Positions 1 to 9,622 of a DNA stretch of 26,241 bases are shown here, piece after piece. The first letter of the stretch is position 1; every line of letters begins with the position of its first letter. The DNA is from Asterionellopsis glacialis (Eukaryota > Bacillariophyta > Plagiogrammaphyceae > Rhaphoneidales > Asterionellopsidaceae). The stretch lies in contig WKLE02000494.1 of the NCBI GenBank assembly GCA_014885115.2, positions 9,454 to 35,694 on the forward strand. The letters run 5' to 3'. Under the pieces are notes generated by a model. It was not told the origin of the DNA. It saw nothing but the letters and a program-made list of their open reading frames with translations, and made no database searches. A program made the position numbers and the translations under genes.

Positions 1-11
1 CTGATAGTGAT

Positions 12-685
12 ATGTATCATCCTTCGGCGGGTCCAGATAAAACAATAATAGGGAATCATCCACCACAAGTGGTCATTGCAAAAAGGTACACCTATTCCGG
101 TATGTATCATTGCAATCTTCGACATGGAGAAGGTACGGAATGGACACCTCATGGAGAAATTTATACAGGACAATTTGCATCTAATAAACGACATGGACAT
201 GGGATATTACGAAATGCACGATCTGGAATCACATATGAGGGGTATTGGGATCAAGGTACTCCAGTCGATGATGATGAATGGCGTATCGTATATCCTTCAG
301 GTGACATATACGTAGGATATACCATTCAACTTTGTCCAAACAAACAGGGCATACACAAATACAACAATGGTGATGTGTATTCTGGAGAATGGAAGGATGG
401 TCAACGACATGGGATAGGAGCATTCCGTGGTCACGATGGGACTGAATATCGTGCCGAGTGGAACAATGATCTTCTTGTGGAGGACAAAAAAAGGTCATTA
501 GATGCATCAGACTGTGTTGCACTTGAAACGGATGATCGATTTGATACTCAAACACTTCGAGAAAAACAAATGAAACAAAAAGCAATGCTAGAAAAAGAAG
601 TAGCAAAGTCTCTTGAATCTATTTTTACAGCATTGGATATGCAAAAGTCTACAACAGAATCTGATAATGATACTAATAAAGCTGC

Positions 686-725
<40 letters not shown>

Positions 726-1190
726 GCAGCAAATGATGCCCAAAAAATTATTCTTCATGCATACCCCAACGGTGATACATACATTGGAGCTATGGATAAT
801 TCCAAAACAAATCAATGTATAGGTTTCGGAATATACAAATGTAAAAATACTACATTTATTGGTGAATTCATTCATGGTAAACGTCATGGGTATGGCCGTT
901 TGCAACTTCATCCGAATCGTGGAAGTTATAGCGGTGAGTATGTCAATGATAGAAAACATGGATTAGGGACCTTGATGTTAAAGGATGGATCGTGTTACCA
1001 TGGTTTATTTGAAAATGGAAAAATGGAAGGACACGGGACATTACGAGATGTCCGTAATGGTACCGTATACATTGGAGAATGGAAGGGAGGGAAACGACAC
1101 GGAAAAGGAACACTCACAGACATGACGGATGGATCTATTATTTCCAGTGGTTTGTGGAGTAAGGGAGAGTTTGTGTCGGAAGAAACCTAA
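12..1190 (+). CDS. MORN-repeat protein (5'-partial in window)
   Basis: About eleven MORN-type repeats (Y-x-G-x(2)-x-G-x-x-H-G-x-G pattern) lie in two blocks, residues about 28-150 and 252-385, for example YSGEWKDGQRHGIGAF and YIGEWKGGKRHGKGTL. They are separated by a charged linker with a run of 13 Thr (226-238). MORN repeats generally form an elongated beta structure that binds membranes or scaffolds at junctions such as the basal body or cell cortex; no enzymatic domain is visible here, so only a scaffold or membrane-association role is suggested. The first ATG is at 12, but the three codons before it (3-11) are open and there is no upstream stop inside the window, so the gene may start further left. 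It ends with TAA at 1188-1190. No intron is evident. It converges on the glycerol-3-phosphate dehydrogenase gene. The family call is secure; the start is uncertain. Confidence 0.88.
687..725 (+). repeat. (ACA)13 trinucleotide microsatellite coding poly-Thr
   Basis: Thirteen uninterrupted ACA codons encode 13 Thr in the linker between the two MORN blocks, flanked by Ala codons. It is likely to vary in length between alleles without breaking frame. Confidence 0.95.
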
Positions 1191-1922
1191 AGAGCCATGA
1201 TGGTATATACACAAGTGCAGAGAGAGAGAGAGAGAGAGAGGACACATGTTTTTGGATACAGATCTTTTTTCAAAAACAAATATATAGAGAAAAATAGAAG
1301 AATAGAAAAATGATGCACTCACGGCACTACCTCATCTTTTATCTCTCTCTCCCCCCCCAAAAAAAAGAAGAGCAACATGATCGACCTTAAGTCTTCATAA
1401 TCATCATAATGTGTCACTAATTGTGACAACGACTCTTTTGTATTTTGTAGAATCATAATATTCATTGTGGAACAACACAAATACAATAGATTTCTTGTTG
1501 ATTGGTTTATCATTTCCATTGTCATGAAGTCGATCCTGAGCCAAAGTCGTTCGTGATTGTCAAGATTAACATACTTGGAACCAAAAAAAATCTAGGACAC
1601 GCACCTGTGGCTAACCTTGATCTCATCATACCGTGTATGGATTGGATTTTGCAACTTGGGTATTAATTATCCTTACTGGACTGTGTTGCTTTCTTTTACA
1701 GTGTCCAACGATTTTACTTGACACTAGCTAGAGCGTTCTGATTTGGTTGATTATGGGTATTGCCTTTCTTGTCTATTCTTGTTGTTATCCTGACTAAGGT
1801 GGTGTTTGTGATACCATATCTGTGAATGCAACGGTGCATCCAAGTACAGCTCATTGGATTATGTATATGGCCTGGCGCCATTCATAGTCTTATTTTTTTT
1901 TAAAATTCAAGTTCATTATTTT
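1191..1922. other. Convergent intergenic region
   Basis: This 3'-to-3' spacer separates the MORN gene from the dehydrogenase gene. It contains an (AG)11 microsatellite, a C8-A8 homopolymer pair near 1352-1367 and AT-rich stretches. I see no reading frame with protein-like composition and no RNA gene. Confidence 0.7.
1219..1240 (+). repeat. (AG)11 dinucleotide microsatellite
   Basis: Eleven perfect AG units lie 29 bases after the MORN stop codon, probably within its 3' untranslated region. Confidence 0.95.
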
Positions 1923-3587
1923 CTATTCTATAATACGAATGCCATCCACTATAGATTCAACTGGTTTTGTTGGATCAAAGGCTATCTCATGTATAGTTCT
2001 GAGTAATGGAAATTTGTCTAACGCATTGATATGTTCAATAGCTGCATACACATCCTTGGTTGTATGTGTACCTTGTAACTTTTGACCACTTAATAATTCC
2101 AATTCAATGCTGTTCCATAATTCATCGCAACACAATAGTCTTGACGGGGATGTTACTTTGGTACCGCTGCTGTTCCTACTTGATCTACTCAAATATTCAG
2201 ATTTGCGCTTGGCATATTCTTCTGCACATTTACGATTACGTCCACCATAACAGGTTGTAATTAAGTCTGCAATACCACAACTTTCCATAAACGTTTCGTC
2301 CTTGACATCCTCAAAAAATAAATGACAAAATTGTTTCATTTCATATAATCCAACTCGTAAAAGGGCTGCTTTGGTATTCCCACCCAATAAAGTCCCATTA
2401 GAACAACATCCGTCCACAAATCCTGATCCCAAGGCAACTACATTTTTAAGTGCGCCACATGCTTCTGCTGTAGCTATATCTGTTATATGTTGGACACGAA
2501 ATGAATCATCCTTGTGAAATATCAAACGCGTACGTTCGTTCAAGCCCATGAAAATATTTTCTTCTAATTCTTCTTCCTGGGATAACGATGATTCAAAGTT
2601 ACATGCTAATGTAGATTCACATAATTGTCCCTGTGCTATTTCATTGGCAACATTTGCACCCATCAATACTCCACATTGAAATTCAGTATTGATTGTCGTG
2701 GTCAACAGTGATGACGTGGATTCTTCCATAGTAGACGAAGAAAGACCTTTTTCTATAGTTTGTGACATTCGTAAAGGAACATTGTCCCAGGGATCAAATT
2801 CCATACCTTTAATTAAACTTATACCACGACAATTTTCAACGTCAATATTATTCCGTATAGTTTGTAACAGGTCCGGTGTTAAAAAGAAATGTGGCACTAC
2901 AAATATAAGGAGAGTCGCATCTTGAACAGCTTGTCCTATATCGGAATAGGCGACGACGTTGGATGGTAAGGTACAACCTGGTAGATATTTAATATTTTCA
3001 TGTTTGGTATTGATAATATCAGTTAATAGATGAGGCCCCGAATGTGCTCTTTCGTCGTCTTTTTCTTCTCTTTTCGTCTTTTGTTCGTTTACCAATAAAC
3101 TAGTTACATCTTCTTCATATACCCACATGTTGACTTGTGTATCTACAAAATCTAATTCCTTGGCATTCTGACCAATAATTGTCGACATTGCGGAACCAAA
3201 ATTACCACTCCCTACAATGCAAATCTTTTCTTTGGCCGGTTGTTGCTGTTGCTGGGAAAAGAAACGATATTGTTGATGGTATCGATTTGTATATTGTAGA
3301 CGCCTAGCTTTCCAAGAAGAGTACGACAAAATATGTATACTAGTTTTTGTGTTGATAGCATCATCATGGCCATAAGATTGAAACTTTCGTCGCTGCGTGT
3401 CATACCGTGGACATCTACCATTATATTTCTTATGCTTTGTTGAGATATCATTATTTCTTTCTTTTGGCAACGATGACAAGGACAAGGACGGCATCCTACG
3501 CATACTGCGACATGATTGTTTGGATGATACGTTTACTGATGCCCATGGTAAACTGTTGGTAACAAGTCGAGTGGCGAAAGAATTCAT
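1923..3587 (-). CDS. GPD1: NAD-dependent glycerol-3-phosphate dehydrogenase, organelle-targeted form
   Basis: The enzyme interconverts dihydroxyacetone phosphate and glycerol 3-phosphate with NAD(H), feeding glycerolipid and glycerol synthesis. Residues here count from the ATG at 3587. A Rossmann GxGxxG (GSGNFG, about 126-131) is followed by [28 protein letters not shown], the catalytic-lysine stretch [12 protein letters not shown] (Lys about 381), [10 protein letters not shown] and [11 protein letters not shown], all typical of eukaryotic GPD1. The frame is open a little further upstream but only through a GTG, so the ATG at 3587 (MNSFATRLV) is chosen, giving 554 residues. That is longer than usual (about 350) because of a basic, Ser/Arg/Gln-rich leader of about 115 residues that looks like an organelle presequence (mitochondrial more likely than plastid, since no ASAF-type motif is visible), plus Ser/Glu-rich inserts near 281-300, 332-345 and 462-485. 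No intron is evident. Confidence 0.93.
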   Translation of the reverse strand: MNSFATRLVTNSLPWASVNVSSKQSCRSMRRMPSLSLSSLPKERNNDISTKHKKYNGRCPRYDTQRRKFQSYGHDDAINTKTSIHILSYSSWKARRLQYTNRYHQQYRFFSQQQQQPAKEKICIVGSGNFGSAMSTIIGQNAKELDFVDTQVNMWVYEEDVTSLLVNEQKTKREEKDDERAHSGPHLLTDIINTKHENIKYLPGCTLPSNVVAYSDIGQAVQDATLLIFVVPHFFLTPDLLQTIRNNIDVENCRGISLIKGMEFDPWDNVPLRMSQTIEKGLSSSTMEESTSSLLTTTINTEFQCGVLMGANVANEIAQGQLCESTLACNFESSLSQEEELEENIFMGLNERTRLIFHKDDSFRVQHITDIATAEACGALKNVVALGSGFVDGCCSNGTLLGGNTKAALLRVGLYEMKQFCHLFFEDVKDETFMESCGIADLITTCYGGRNRKCAEEYAKRKSEYLSRSSRNSSGTKVTSPSRLLCCDELWNSIELELLSGQKLQGTHTTKDVYAAIEHINALDKFPLLRTIHEIAFDPTKPVESIVDGIRIIE

Positions 3588-4115
3588 ATTCTTTGTGTTA
3601 TTATTTAGATTCACACCTCTATCCTATTTTATTTTCTAGAAATTCCCATGATCCATGAGAACAAGTATCAGAGAAATAGGATCCATGACAGCTGACAGCG
3701 AAGCACTTGGATGAGTTCTGATTCTGTTCCAGAGCAAGAAAGATTTTTGTTCTCGGAGAGAATGATGTTCGAAAATTCCTCGGACACCAGATATATAAAT
3801 AAATAAGGTTGCTTATGATTATGTCTTTCATGAAAATACGTCTCAAAAACACAATTTGGGTATTATGATGTATTGTGAAGTAAACATTACTAAGAAATAA
3901 GTTTCTAGGACTATTATAAGTACTGAAATTCATAAATAATCTGAAAAAAATTGAAATTCCCGCAGTGACGTCTATGAAGGAAAAAAAGATATCGAACATT
4001 TTACAAGAATGGGCAGTGCTAAAAATAAAATAATCCCCCAGACACAAACTCAATTCATTACATAATACCTGCATTTCAACATTACAGTAAAGATAAAAAA
4101 CAAAATTGACAAGCA
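3588..4115. other. Upstream region of the dehydrogenase gene
   Basis: This AT-rich stretch upstream of the minus-strand dehydrogenase presumably holds its promoter. A TGACGTC hexamer/heptamer occurs near 3964; TGACGT elements serve as cAMP/CO2-responsive sites in some diatom promoters, but one copy proves little. I see no convincing gene. Confidence 0.45.
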
Positions 4116-5144
4116 ATGAGGGCAAAAGGAAACCTTGGTATTCCGTTTTCTGTTCTGCCTGCATGTCGGCAGCCCAGTCCCACGGGCATTTCTGTGCTTC
4201 CACAATCTGGACTATATACATGCATTGGAAAATGTTTCTGAGATCGTATTCTGCTATCACATCTTTGTGATTGGACTGAGCCAGTTGGGACAAACATGGT
4301 GAACCCCCAAGTTGTTAAGGACATCATCGTCAGCGTAGATTTTTTTTGGTTCAGGCGGTGGCAGTCCTTCTGAAACAGAAGGATCGTGCCATATCAGCTG
4401 TATTTCAAATGAAAAAACGGCCAGCGCTAAAGTGTTGTAGGTGCACTAGTCACGAGTGATGCGTTTAGTGGTCTTGGGGCTCTGGCAATTTGGATGATCA
4501 ATTGAGACCTTAAAAAGTACGCCGTTAAAGATGGAAATGCTATACGAAATAGACACACGATGACTCAGTATTGAAGATGCGGGGGATGAACGCGAGCATT
4601 CTTGGTTGCAACATGAACGTGATATCCTTTGAAACTACCGCTATAGATGGAGCATGAAGACAAGAATGTATCCATGATAGTAAACTTGATCAACGAAAAA
4701 AATAAGATTGCGTACCGTTCTAACTGAACTTTGGATGTGCTCTGCTGGATTTGCCCCGATGATAAAGCCCTCGATAATTCGGAACCGGAGGTGATCGTAA
4801 AGAATCAAATGGTTATGGAGATGTACGCCCCTAGTATTGAGGCACCTCCAGAGTTGAAGCGCTACCCTGATATTGTCAAAGAATAGATGAGAATTATTCA
4901 AATGTTTGTTATGCCTGCCTATTCTCCACTTTCAAAGCATGAGAAAAATAATCTATTTCTCTCAAGCCCAGCACTTGGACGTGTTCACCATGCTTACAAT
5001 GTGATTCTTCAGACACTTGGCAACGTATCTTCTTTGGCTATTCGCAAATCGTTGTCCTCCAAATTACAAAACAGCATATATACCGCCAAAAAAAAATACG
5101 AAACGAAACAACCTCATTATTCGTCTAAAATTGATCGTCAATAA
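4116..5144 (+). pseudogene. Decayed coding sequence, family not recognised
   Basis: One plus-strand frame, starting at an ATG at 4116 and running to a TAA at 5142-5144, reads as protein-like sequence interrupted by 12 in-frame stops. Convincing stretches are GTNMVNPQVVKDIIVSVDFF, VTSDAFSGLGALAIWMIN, DLKKYAVKDGNAIRNRHT, MVMEMYAPSIEAPPELKRYP and the uninterrupted last 85 codons from the ATG at 4887 (MRIIQMFVMPAYSP and so on). Nine of the stops are TGA, one TAA and two TAG, unusual for AT-rich DNA. The simplest reading is a broken gene or transposon open reading frame that has lost function. The terminal 85-codon frame could alternatively be a small real gene. I do not recognise the family. A weaker minus-strand reading also exists over 4100-4293. 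Confidence 0.4.
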
Positions 5145-5374
5145 ACTCTTTATGTAAGTACATTGCACTTCATGAGTGCTACAACAAAATCAAAAATAAA
5201 GATGAGTTATTCTAAAATTCTAAATAATCAAGGGAGAAGTAGTAGTCACAAATCAAGGGAGAAGTAGTAGTCATAAATCAAGGAAGAAGTAGTAGTCATA
5301 AACATTCTTTTTCTTCCAAAATACACTTTTTCAAGCCTTTCTTTGGTCGTTGCTTTTTGTCTCTTGGATTTGTT
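5145..5374. other. 3' flank of the FKBP gene
   Basis: A short AT-rich region containing the 25-bp tandem repeat described separately. It likely includes the 3' untranslated region of the minus-strand FKBP gene. Confidence 0.5.
5226..5300 (+). repeat. Three tandem copies of a 25-bp unit
   Basis: The unit AATCAAGGGAGAAGTAGTAG followed by TCACA/TCATA is repeated head to tail at 5226-5250, 5251-5275 and 5276-5300, differing at one or two positions. It sits 75 bases beyond the FKBP stop codon. Confidence 0.95.
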
Positions 5375-5986
5375 TTAAAACGTTTTAGCAATCCACGCAT
5401 CAATTTGAGGTGATACCGCCAAGAATGCAACAAAGAATAATACACCACCCGTTTTGACATTTAATCCAAACCCGGTCTTGTAGAGAAATTCATCGACAAT
5501 ACCATCTTTCTTTTCTAAAATTTTGATTTGAAATTCTAAATCAGCATTCGGTGGGATAGTATCACCAGCACCCCTGGTACCGTACGCTAATTTCGGTGGG
5601 ATTTTCAATGTACGTGTACCACCAACACGCATGCCCTTGATACCTTCTGTCCATCCTGGCATCACACGGTAAGGTTCACCATACTTTAACTTAAAGTTTC
5701 CTTCATCAAATTGTTTATTATTGGCCATGAGTTTTCCAGTGTATTCTACTTGGATTAAATCACCCTCTGCAATAACATCACCACTACCCACTTCAACATC
5801 ACGGAATGCCAATGGTTGGTCACGCGCATTTATTGCATACGTATCAAATGGATCTTCACTGTCCTCCGATGATTCGTAACGACGAGTGATGATAGCACGA
5901 GGGTAGGATGTCGACAATCCAGGTGCAATGAAAGCTGACGTCGATGCCAAAACAGAAAGTAATACAAATAATCGAGTAGTCATCAT
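5375..5986 (-). CDS. Plastid-targeted FKBP-type peptidyl-prolyl cis-trans isomerase
   Basis: Catalyses cis-trans isomerisation of X-Pro bonds during protein folding. Start: the frame extends upstream only to a TTG, so the ATG pair at 5986/5983 is used, giving 203 residues. The N-terminus is a diatom bipartite plastid presequence: hydrophobic signal peptide (MMTTRLFVLLSVLASTSAF), predicted cleavage after Ala18 with Phe19 at +1 (the SAFIAP motif), then a Ser/Arg-rich transit region to about 36. The FKBP domain spans about 62-158 with the family's active-site residues visible: VEYTGKL, FDEG, VMPGWTEGIKGM (the conserved Trp), LAYGTRGAG and IPPNADLEFQIKIL. A hydrophobic segment near the C-terminus (about 178-191) may anchor the protein to a membrane. 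The domain resembles plant thylakoid-lumen FKBPs; location in stroma, lumen or membrane is inference. Confidence 0.93.
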   Translation of the reverse strand: MMTTRLFVLLSVLASTSAFIAPGLSTSYPRAIITRRYESSEDSEDPFDTYAINARDQPLAFRDVEVGSGDVIAEGDLIQVEYTGKLMANNKQFDEGNFKLKYGEPYRVMPGWTEGIKGMRVGGTRTLKIPPKLAYGTRGAGDTIPPNADLEFQIKILEKKDGIVDEFLYKTGFGLNVKTGGVLFFVAFLAVSPQIDAWIAKTF

Positions 5987-7138
5987 GATGTCAATAAAAA
6001 ATAGTCCCTTTCTCTTATTCGTTGTCAATGATGTTGTTCAAATCGAGAGTGAAATCAATCGTACAGTTTGTGTCGTTGACTGTGATTGCGTTTGATTGTG
6101 TGTCACCGTGTGATTCATTCCATTCATTTTTTTCATGATTTTCCTCAACTTGAAGCTACTTGAAGATCGCGAGTCAGCCGGATCGCTCCTCAGACAAAAA
6201 ACATGTGTAAGTGATATGTGCAATGTCTTTTCTACGAAAAACAAAGATTGGTTTTAAGAACAGTTCGAGATAAGGATATTGAGATGCAATCATCTTGAGC
6301 CCGTCAGTCCTTTGACCCGTCGTGTGGTGCGAAAGGGGAATGCTCTCTTGATGATGCAATCCAACAGAAACAAGCACAAAAAGTTCGTTCCAATCGTGCC
6401 AATCTAAAAAATTTGGATACCGCGGCAGATGCCAAACCGAAAACAACAAAATGAATTTTGCAGTGGAACTACCCTCTTTTCCTTATTTGTTTATTAAAAT
6501 TGATTGAACTATCACAATGAGTAGCCAACCTTACCGTATATCCCAGCCAGAATATCAGGGAATCACACTTGACCAAGAAATGTGCAACGCAATATTGATT
6601 TGAAGTGTGAAGTAGAAAAGTGGACACGAACATCTTTTTTCGGTACCAGGTACTTTGAGAATCTTACAATATCCGCCTATCCGTGTGTTCCATTGTTCTT
6701 GTAAGAGTAGGCTTTTTGTAGTTGGCATGGGACACAGAACATACCAGGTACGTCACGAGCAAGCAACAAAATTATAAGAAACACGACAAGTGAATCATAA
6801 AAATGGATTCTTCTTTACAGCACATACAATATAGTCTCATTACGATAGTTTACAGTGTAACTAAACTATATCCTATCTTGAAAGGTGTTCCTCCTTGCGA
6901 GTGTTTTCCATACAATGCTTGTACATTTAACACATCCAAGGTTATTAAGGAATCTTGTTATAATAGTTGGTACCTCAAGAATCTCTATATCCGCCCATCC
7001 TCGTGATTTATTTTTTTGTCTGTAGGTTTTTCCTCCTCTCATTAAATTAGTTTTAATGAAGAAATCAAAACTATATCCTTTTGGCAAGAAGCTAATATTG
7101 TTTGTTCAGAAGACTTGGTCATCCTGTTAAATTTGTTG
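5987..7138. other. Gene-poor region upstream of FKBP
   Basis: Holds the probable FKBP promoter. I see no credible coding sequence. Two GTACC-type motifs occur: GGTACCAGGTAC at 6642-6653 and TACCAGGTAC at 6742-6751, the latter overlapping ACGTCA (6750-6755). A diverged direct duplication is visible: about 6657-6687 and 6976-7005 share AATCT, ATATCCGCC, ATCC and CGTG in the same order, each copy close downstream of a GGTACC. Confidence 0.5.
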
Positions 7139-7624
7139 ACACGATCGTGGTAGTTGGTTCACCTTCGCATCTCACAATGTTTAACAATATTATAGACAAT
7201 AGCAGTTCAAGAAATTCATTCTCTTGAATTGTGGGGAGAAATGTGACCATGGCAGTTGGTTCGCCTTCACATTTCATGCATACCCCAAAATTGTAGTTTT
7301 TATCGTAAAAACTTACTACTGATTCAGAAGACAACTTGGAATACGCGAAAGAGATACGATCGTAGCATTTGCTTCACCATTGCATCTCAATCTATCCAAA
7401 TACAAGAAAAATAATTCTACTAAGAAAGATACATCAAACAGAAGCTTCTCTCTTTTTAGATTTGTTCTTCTTGTAGGAAGAAAGATACGATCATGGCAGT
7501 GTTGATTCACCTTCGTATCCAGTATATTCTCATGTAGCGTGAAAAAGAAATAACGCAATATTATAAACTTTCTTGGTGCGTAGCAGACACGATCATGGCA
7601 GCGTTGGTACACCTTCGTATCTTC
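7139..7624 (+). repeat. Degenerate five-copy dispersed tandem array
   Basis: Five related 34-39 bp modules occur at about 7139-7174, 7243-7276, 7353-7389, 7484-7520 and 7586-7624. The approximate consensus is GATACGATCATGGCAGTGTT followed by GGTTCACCTTCGTATC. Starts are spaced about 102-131 bp. The fourth module has exact 7-base inverted ends (GATACGA...TCGTATC) and so could fold as a hairpin. The spacers after modules 3 and 5 also resemble each other (ATAATTCTAC, then AAGAAA), so the duplicated unit is larger than the module. On the minus strand, modules 1 and 2 read as CEGEPT, but 2-base length differences break that frame in others, so the array is probably not coding. Confidence 0.75.
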
Positions 7625-7873
7625 TTTTTTGCATAATTCTACCAAGAAAAGTCTAGAAATTTGTGTTTCTTCACTCGTAAAATTTGTCTTTGCTCCTTGT
7701 TTCATTTGTGTGTTTCTTTTCTTCAGGTTCCCGTTTCCCCCTTTGCCTTTCCGTTTTGTTCTTATTCTTGTCTTGTTTTTTTTTTAATTTCTCTTGTTAA
7801 AAAAATGTCATTTTCCGATTATTGCAGCTTCTGGGCCTCGAAAAAAAACAAAAGTATTCAGTTCTTTTTTTAT

Positions 7874-9622
7874 TTACAAACCAAGTACACGTTTGACAAT
7901 AAAACCAACAATGGCTGCACCCCAGAGTACAATAGCAAGTGCACTCATTGCCAAGGCAGCATTCAATTGATCTTCATGTTTGTCCGTGAATTCGTTTTCA
8001 GGTTGTCTCGCCTCAAAACCTTGACTCAAAACAGCAGTGGATTCAACTTCTTCTTCGACAGCATTCAATTGCTTCCTCAAATCTTCAAGATCATTCTTGA
8101 TGGCTTCCAATAAACTTTTTTCAGCATTGGTCATACCACTGCTGGATCCTCCACCAGTAGATGAATTAGCTTCAAGATCCAATACCTTTTGGTTAAGTGT
8201 GTTAACTTGATCACTTAAAGCGACTGTTTTACTTTGTGCTTCATCTACCTGACCCTGGAGTGTGGAACGGACATATTCAGCACCAGAACGACGCTTGGCA
8301 CTAATGACGTAGGGTCCTTGTCCAGCACCAAGATTCGTGGACTTTTCAACGGTAAATTCAGGTGTTCCATCGGATGTCAAAATGGAATCAATAGCTTCCA
8401 TAGCCTTGGTTTTAATAGATGCAGGTGCGGCAGTAAAACCAAATTGGGTGCACATGGCAAATGCATCATCATCATACAATGTTTTCAACCATGCCTTGAG
8501 TAAACCCTGTTCAATAGGGTTTTCAATGAAAGTAATGTCTTTACGGACAAAGACATAGGTCATGGCAACAATGGGCCAAGTATATTCACCATCCTTGTTC
8601 AAAAAGTCAATATCAGCAAAACTTGCCGTCAAGTCACTGGGAAGCGCTGTATTGGAGGCAGCACCAGCAATACCTTGCTTGGCAGCAGCTTCCTTACTGG
8701 AAAGGACAGTTCCGAACTTGTTCTTGAGTTCAATTTCATTGAGATTTTCGGCATGACCATGTCCAGAATCAATGTAACCAATGGTACCTGGATTGTCACG
8801 GATACAGTTCGTCATACCTCCGGAACCTTCGCATTCAAATACATGGTCACCGGCAGGAGGCCAATTGATAGTAGATCCAACATGATTATCATCATTGGGC
8901 CATAAAGCAGGACAAGAATCAGCAAGGTACTAATTTATGGGGAGAGTATTAAAGAACAAAAAGTTAGGTGTGTTAGAAAAATGCCTGGGCATTCCAAATA
9001 AAAAAGACCGCACAAGCACAGAAACACAAAAGTAAAAACTTACAGCAGTCACAGACGCAGTGGAGGAAGATCCCTTGACACGATGAGCCAAGTTAATAGG
9101 GTAACCAGCGGAAGGCAAGTAGTCTTCAAGAGTGGGGTTCATTGCCAAAATATCTTCGTGATCCCAAGCTGTGATTTCACGCTTAAAGATACGAGCAATC
9201 AAACAGGAGGTCATGTTCAAACCACCAGTACCGGAGGGAACGCCTGGGATGGAATGGAAGATACTAATGGCGCCCATGGCAAATGGGAAATGCAACACTT
9301 CGCCACCATTGACCGTGTCTGTGGTAATGGCGTCATACGTTTCTTGAGGGACGGGAATGTCACCTGCGCCGAAATCATTGTAGGGCAAGTAACCATTGTC
9401 GGCACCGGCGAATTCCGCAATGCCGGTCGAGGAACCAACAGCACGGTACGACAATTTGACAGGAGAACGGAGTTGATCTTCCATTTGATCCATCAAAATC
9501 CAAAAGCATTTCGACGGATTGGTTGTACCAGATCCGTGTAAGCCGAATAATTCGTTGTCGGCCTGCACTAGGTTTGCACCCAAAAGTACGGTAGCAGCAA
9601 AGGCTGCACGGAGTGTCATCAT
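7874..9622 (-). CDS. PstS-like phosphate-binding-superfamily protein with C-terminal membrane anchor (two exons)
   Basis: Exon 1 is 9044-9622 and exon 2 is 7874-8929, separated by a 114-bp intron (8930-9043; GTAAGT donor, TTAG acceptor, phase 0), giving 544 residues. Start ATG at 9622, followed by a signal peptide (AAFAATVLLGANLVQA, about 5-21). Residues about 24-400 form a type II periplasmic-binding fold as in the phosphate ABC-transporter component PstS: LHGSGTTNPSKCF, YRAVGSSTGIAEF, DFGAGDIPVP, LIARIFKREITAWDHEDI, RVKGSSSTASVTAYL and NPGTIGYID. Then follows a predicted coiled coil (about 410-495) broken by a GGGSSSG linker (452-458), and a single membrane helix (about 516-538, ALAIVLWGAAIVGFIV) with a short basic tail. 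It is probably displayed on the cell surface or an endomembrane with the binding domain outside the cytosol. Phosphate as ligand is inferred from homology only. Confidence 0.93.
8930..9043 (-). other. Intron of the PstS-like gene
   Basis: The minus strand reads GCT|GTAAGT at the donor and AATTAG|TACCTT at the acceptor. Removal joins ...STASVTA to YLADSCPALWP in frame, restoring the expected PstS-like sequence; reading through instead leads to unrelated sequence and a stop. Confidence 0.9.

Noticed and set aside
613..822. Plus-strand frame encoding poly-Gln and minus-strand frame encoding poly-Cys
   Set aside because: Both are other frames of the (ACA)13 repeat inside the MORN gene; the MORN frame explains the DNA.
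3619..4293. 224-codon minus-strand open frame with a protein-like beginning
   Set aside because: It starts at TTG, has no ATG near the start, and after about 50 residues becomes hydrophobic, compositionally random text. It overlaps the better plus-strand relic.
7119..7705. Minus-strand frames with recurring CEGEPT-like peptide over the repeat array
   Set aside because: Modules differ by lengths not divisible by three, so the peptide reading is not kept in all copies; treated as a non-coding repeat.
7661..8113. 150-codon plus-strand frame
   Set aside because: No protein-like composition, and it overlaps the C-terminal coding part of the PstS-like gene on the other strand.
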